Shown one piece after another: positions 62,813-64,000 of a stretch of DNA of 64,000 bases. The notes beneath the pieces are model-generated. The model did not search any database, was not told the DNA's origin, and worked only from the letters and a program-made list of their open reading frames with translations. Every line of letters starts with the position of its first letter. The stretch's first letter is position 1. Origin of the DNA: Saprospiraceae bacterium (lineage in GTDB: Bacteria; Bacteroidota; Bacteroidia; Chitinophagales; Saprospiraceae); assembly GCA_016714025.1 (NCBI GenBank), contig JADJOB010000002.1:355501-419500 (forward strand), in the 5' to 3' direction. The translations under genes were made by a program, and so were the position numbers.

Positions 62813-63115
62813 TTAAAAATCAGAATCCAAAATCCATCCTTGCGGATTGTTTTTCCGACTCATGATTCTTGCTTTTTGACGCTTCCAAATTTCCTCTGAT
62901 ATGGCGGTTGGAAGCTGATTGGCAGATACATTTTTTAATATGGATTGCAGTATGGATTCTTCAACATCCAGTCGATACAAATGACTGAATAAAAGCCCCG
63001 GATCTTTCTCCAATAACTCTTCTACACGTTGTTGAATAATAGCCAACCATTTTTTTTCATGATCAGCATCTTCCAGAAATTGTTCGCTGTATTCAGGAAA
63101 CAAATTGTCTCCCAT
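62813..63115 (-). CDS. Small conserved hypothetical protein
   Basis: 100 residues, no signal peptide or membrane segment, mostly helical with conserved-looking LLFSHLYRLDVEESILQSILK and a C-terminal ISEEIWKRQKARIMSR. I recall similar short uncharacterised proteins across Bacteroidota but can name no function. It is nine bases downstream of the T9SS gene on the same strand, so they may be co-transcribed. Confidence 0.7.
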   Translation of the reverse strand: MGDNLFPEYSEQFLEDADHEKKWLAIIQQRVEELLEKDPGLLFSHLYRLDVEESILQSILKNVSANQLPTAISEEIWKRQKARIMSRKNNPQGWILDSDF

Positions 63116-63124
63116 ATGAATTGG

Positions 63125-63967
63125 TTAAGGTCGTGCAGTACGTTTTAAAACTTTTTGTGTTTTGATAATTTTTTGATTTGCATCTAAAAATTTCACAAAA
63201 TAAATTCCATCATTTAATTCTGATAAAATAAAAAACTTACTGGATTCATTTACCTGAAATCGTTGCAAGGATTTTCCAAATAAATTTACCAATTCAATTT
63301 GTTTGAGATCAGTCCCTGCGCCTTGTAAATAAAATTTATCAGAAAATGGATTGGGGAAAACGCTCAAAGCAGATGAACTTTCAGTTTCTGTTGAAGAAGT
63401 TAATTTCTCTTCCAGTTGGACGGAATTTTTTGCAGATCCGTCACCACTGTCATCTCCATTGGAATTCACTCCATTTCCTGAAGCGTAGATTGTTACCGGA
63501 CCGGAACCAATACCAGGTGCTTTCCATTGGATTTCAAAAAGATTTGGGGTGCTTCGTTCAGGATGTTCGGCATACAAACGACCGTTTCGAACGGTAACTA
63601 ATTTTACATTTGAACTCAAGGGCAACAAATCCTTTAAATCCGGACCATTGACTCCCTTCGGTGCATTTAATATCGTCATTTGAAAGCCATGGGCTTTAGG
63701 GATCGTCCCACCCGTATGATTTACACGGACATGTATTTGATAGGTTTTATCAGGCTCATAAGCTAATATAGTATCTCCCTGCTCCAACACCGTAATCTGA
63801 ACCCCGACTTCAATCGGACCGTTGTGACAGGATTTACAAACGGTTGCATCATCTCCAGGTGCACCGGTACTTCCTAAGCCGACCGTTGTAGCCCTTCCTT
63901 TACGATTTGACATCGTCAAAACACCCAGGGCTGTCATTAAAAATAAAAAGTAAACGTATTTTTTCAT
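63125..63967 (-). CDS. Secreted choice-of-anchor-type protein with CXXCH motif and T9SS sorting domain
   Basis: 280 residues from ATG 63967. A TTG at 63985 could extend it by six residues, but it falls inside the candidate -7 box, so the ATG is preferred. Signal peptide (~1-18), then CKSCH at 44-48, a c-type haem-binding motif, in a region typical of choice-of-anchor V/Reeler-like proteins (TYQIHVRVNHTGG, GFQMTILN). A beta sandwich runs to ~185, and a T9SS type A sorting domain (VFPNPFSDKFYLQG, IELVNLFGKSLQ, LNDGIYFVKF) ends it. Haem attachment is not proven. Confidence 0.85.
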   Translation of the reverse strand: MKKYVYFLFLMTALGVLTMSNRKGRATTVGLGSTGAPGDDATVCKSCHNGPIEVGVQITVLEQGDTILAYEPDKTYQIHVRVNHTGGTIPKAHGFQMTILNAPKGVNGPDLKDLLPLSSNVKLVTVRNGRLYAEHPERSTPNLFEIQWKAPGIGSGPVTIYASGNGVNSNGDDSGDGSAKNSVQLEEKLTSSTETESSSALSVFPNPFSDKFYLQGAGTDLKQIELVNLFGKSLQRFQVNESSKFFILSELNDGIYFVKFLDANQKIIKTQKVLKRTARP

Positions 63968-63982
63968 AGTCCAAAAGCTTTT

Positions 63983-63990
63983 CAAAGGTA
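63983..63990 (-). promoter_or_regulatory. Candidate -7 box (TACCTTTG) for the CXXCH/T9SS gene
   Basis: The minus strand reads TACCTTTG, an exact TAnnTTTG match, ending 16 bases before the ATG at 63967. It decides the start: translation from the upstream TTG would begin inside the promoter. The -33 lies at the window edge. Confidence 0.55.
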
Positions 63991-64000
63991 CAATTAGTAT

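Overview
The window is a chromosomal segment of a Bacteroidota bacterium, most likely of the Saprospiria/Chitinophagia side of the phylum (inference; no 16S rRNA gene is present). The reasons are an AT-rich base composition, Bacteroidota-type promoter boxes (TAnnTTTG) upstream of many genes, little use of Shine-Dalgarno sequences, two proteins with C-terminal type IX secretion sorting domains, a RemB-like gliding protein, PorT-family barrels, the DUF4271-hemD pairing, and a Rho factor carrying a long disordered insertion. Most of the window is housekeeping sequence. I see no prophage, insertion sequence, CRISPR array or integrative element.

Layout. 1-1.3 kb: the end of a geranylgeranylglyceryl phosphate synthase-type gene and rsgA. 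1.7-4 kb: an acyl-CoA dehydrogenase and a site-2 protease with CBS domains. 4-8.7 kb: pheT, murA (active-site Cys replaced by Asp) and a CoA-pyrophosphatase-type Nudix hydrolase. 8.8-12.4 kb: an overlapping minus-strand operon of histidine kinase, response regulator, DUF4271 membrane protein and hemD. 12.5-20.4 kb: an ABC-F ATPase, a block of ~108-bp tandem repeats, a secreted PqqB-like metallo-hydrolase, uvrB, a divergent alpha/beta hydrolase-rsmA pair, tRNA-Pro(CGG) and an ECF sigma factor. 20.6-25.8 kb: uvrA and a large beta-propeller T9SS cargo protein. 26.1-28.9 kb: an operon of ABC ATPase, permease, YtrA-type GntR regulator and DUF2807 protein.

29.3-34 kb is the most distinctive part. 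It holds a stand-alone DUF7948 domain protein, then a minus-strand cluster of surface lipoprotein, ECF sigma factor and a protein joining a short cytoplasmic head, one transmembrane helix, a long periplasmic linker and an outer-membrane beta-barrel. This is the architecture of the dual membrane-spanning anti-sigma (Dma) proteins known from Bacteroides. A CAACGTTTT motif occurs upstream of both the lipoprotein and the DUF7948 gene and could mark a small regulon.

34-49 kb: mfd, a mevalonate-kinase-like GHMP kinase, then a long minus-strand run with lpxK, a remB-like gene, cinA, an E2 acyltransferase, a TPR/PD40/OmpA-like protein and a phospholipid methyltransferase-like gene, headed by PorT-family and DUF2851 genes. 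48.9-53.7 kb: the elongasome operon mreB-mreC-mreD-mrdA with folA at its end. 53.8-64 kb: a catalytically dead M16-like protein, dnaN-nadD, frr, a YugP-like zinc peptidase, serS, rho, rpmH-rnpA, a small conserved protein and a T9SS cargo protein with a CXXCH motif.

Themes: envelope building (murA, mre operon, lpxK, barrels), nucleotide excision repair (uvrA, uvrB and mfd within about 22 kb), translation (pheT, serS, frr, rsgA, rsmA, rpmH, rnpA, tRNA-Pro) and extracytoplasmic signalling (two ECF sigma factors, one two-component system, one GntR-controlled transporter).
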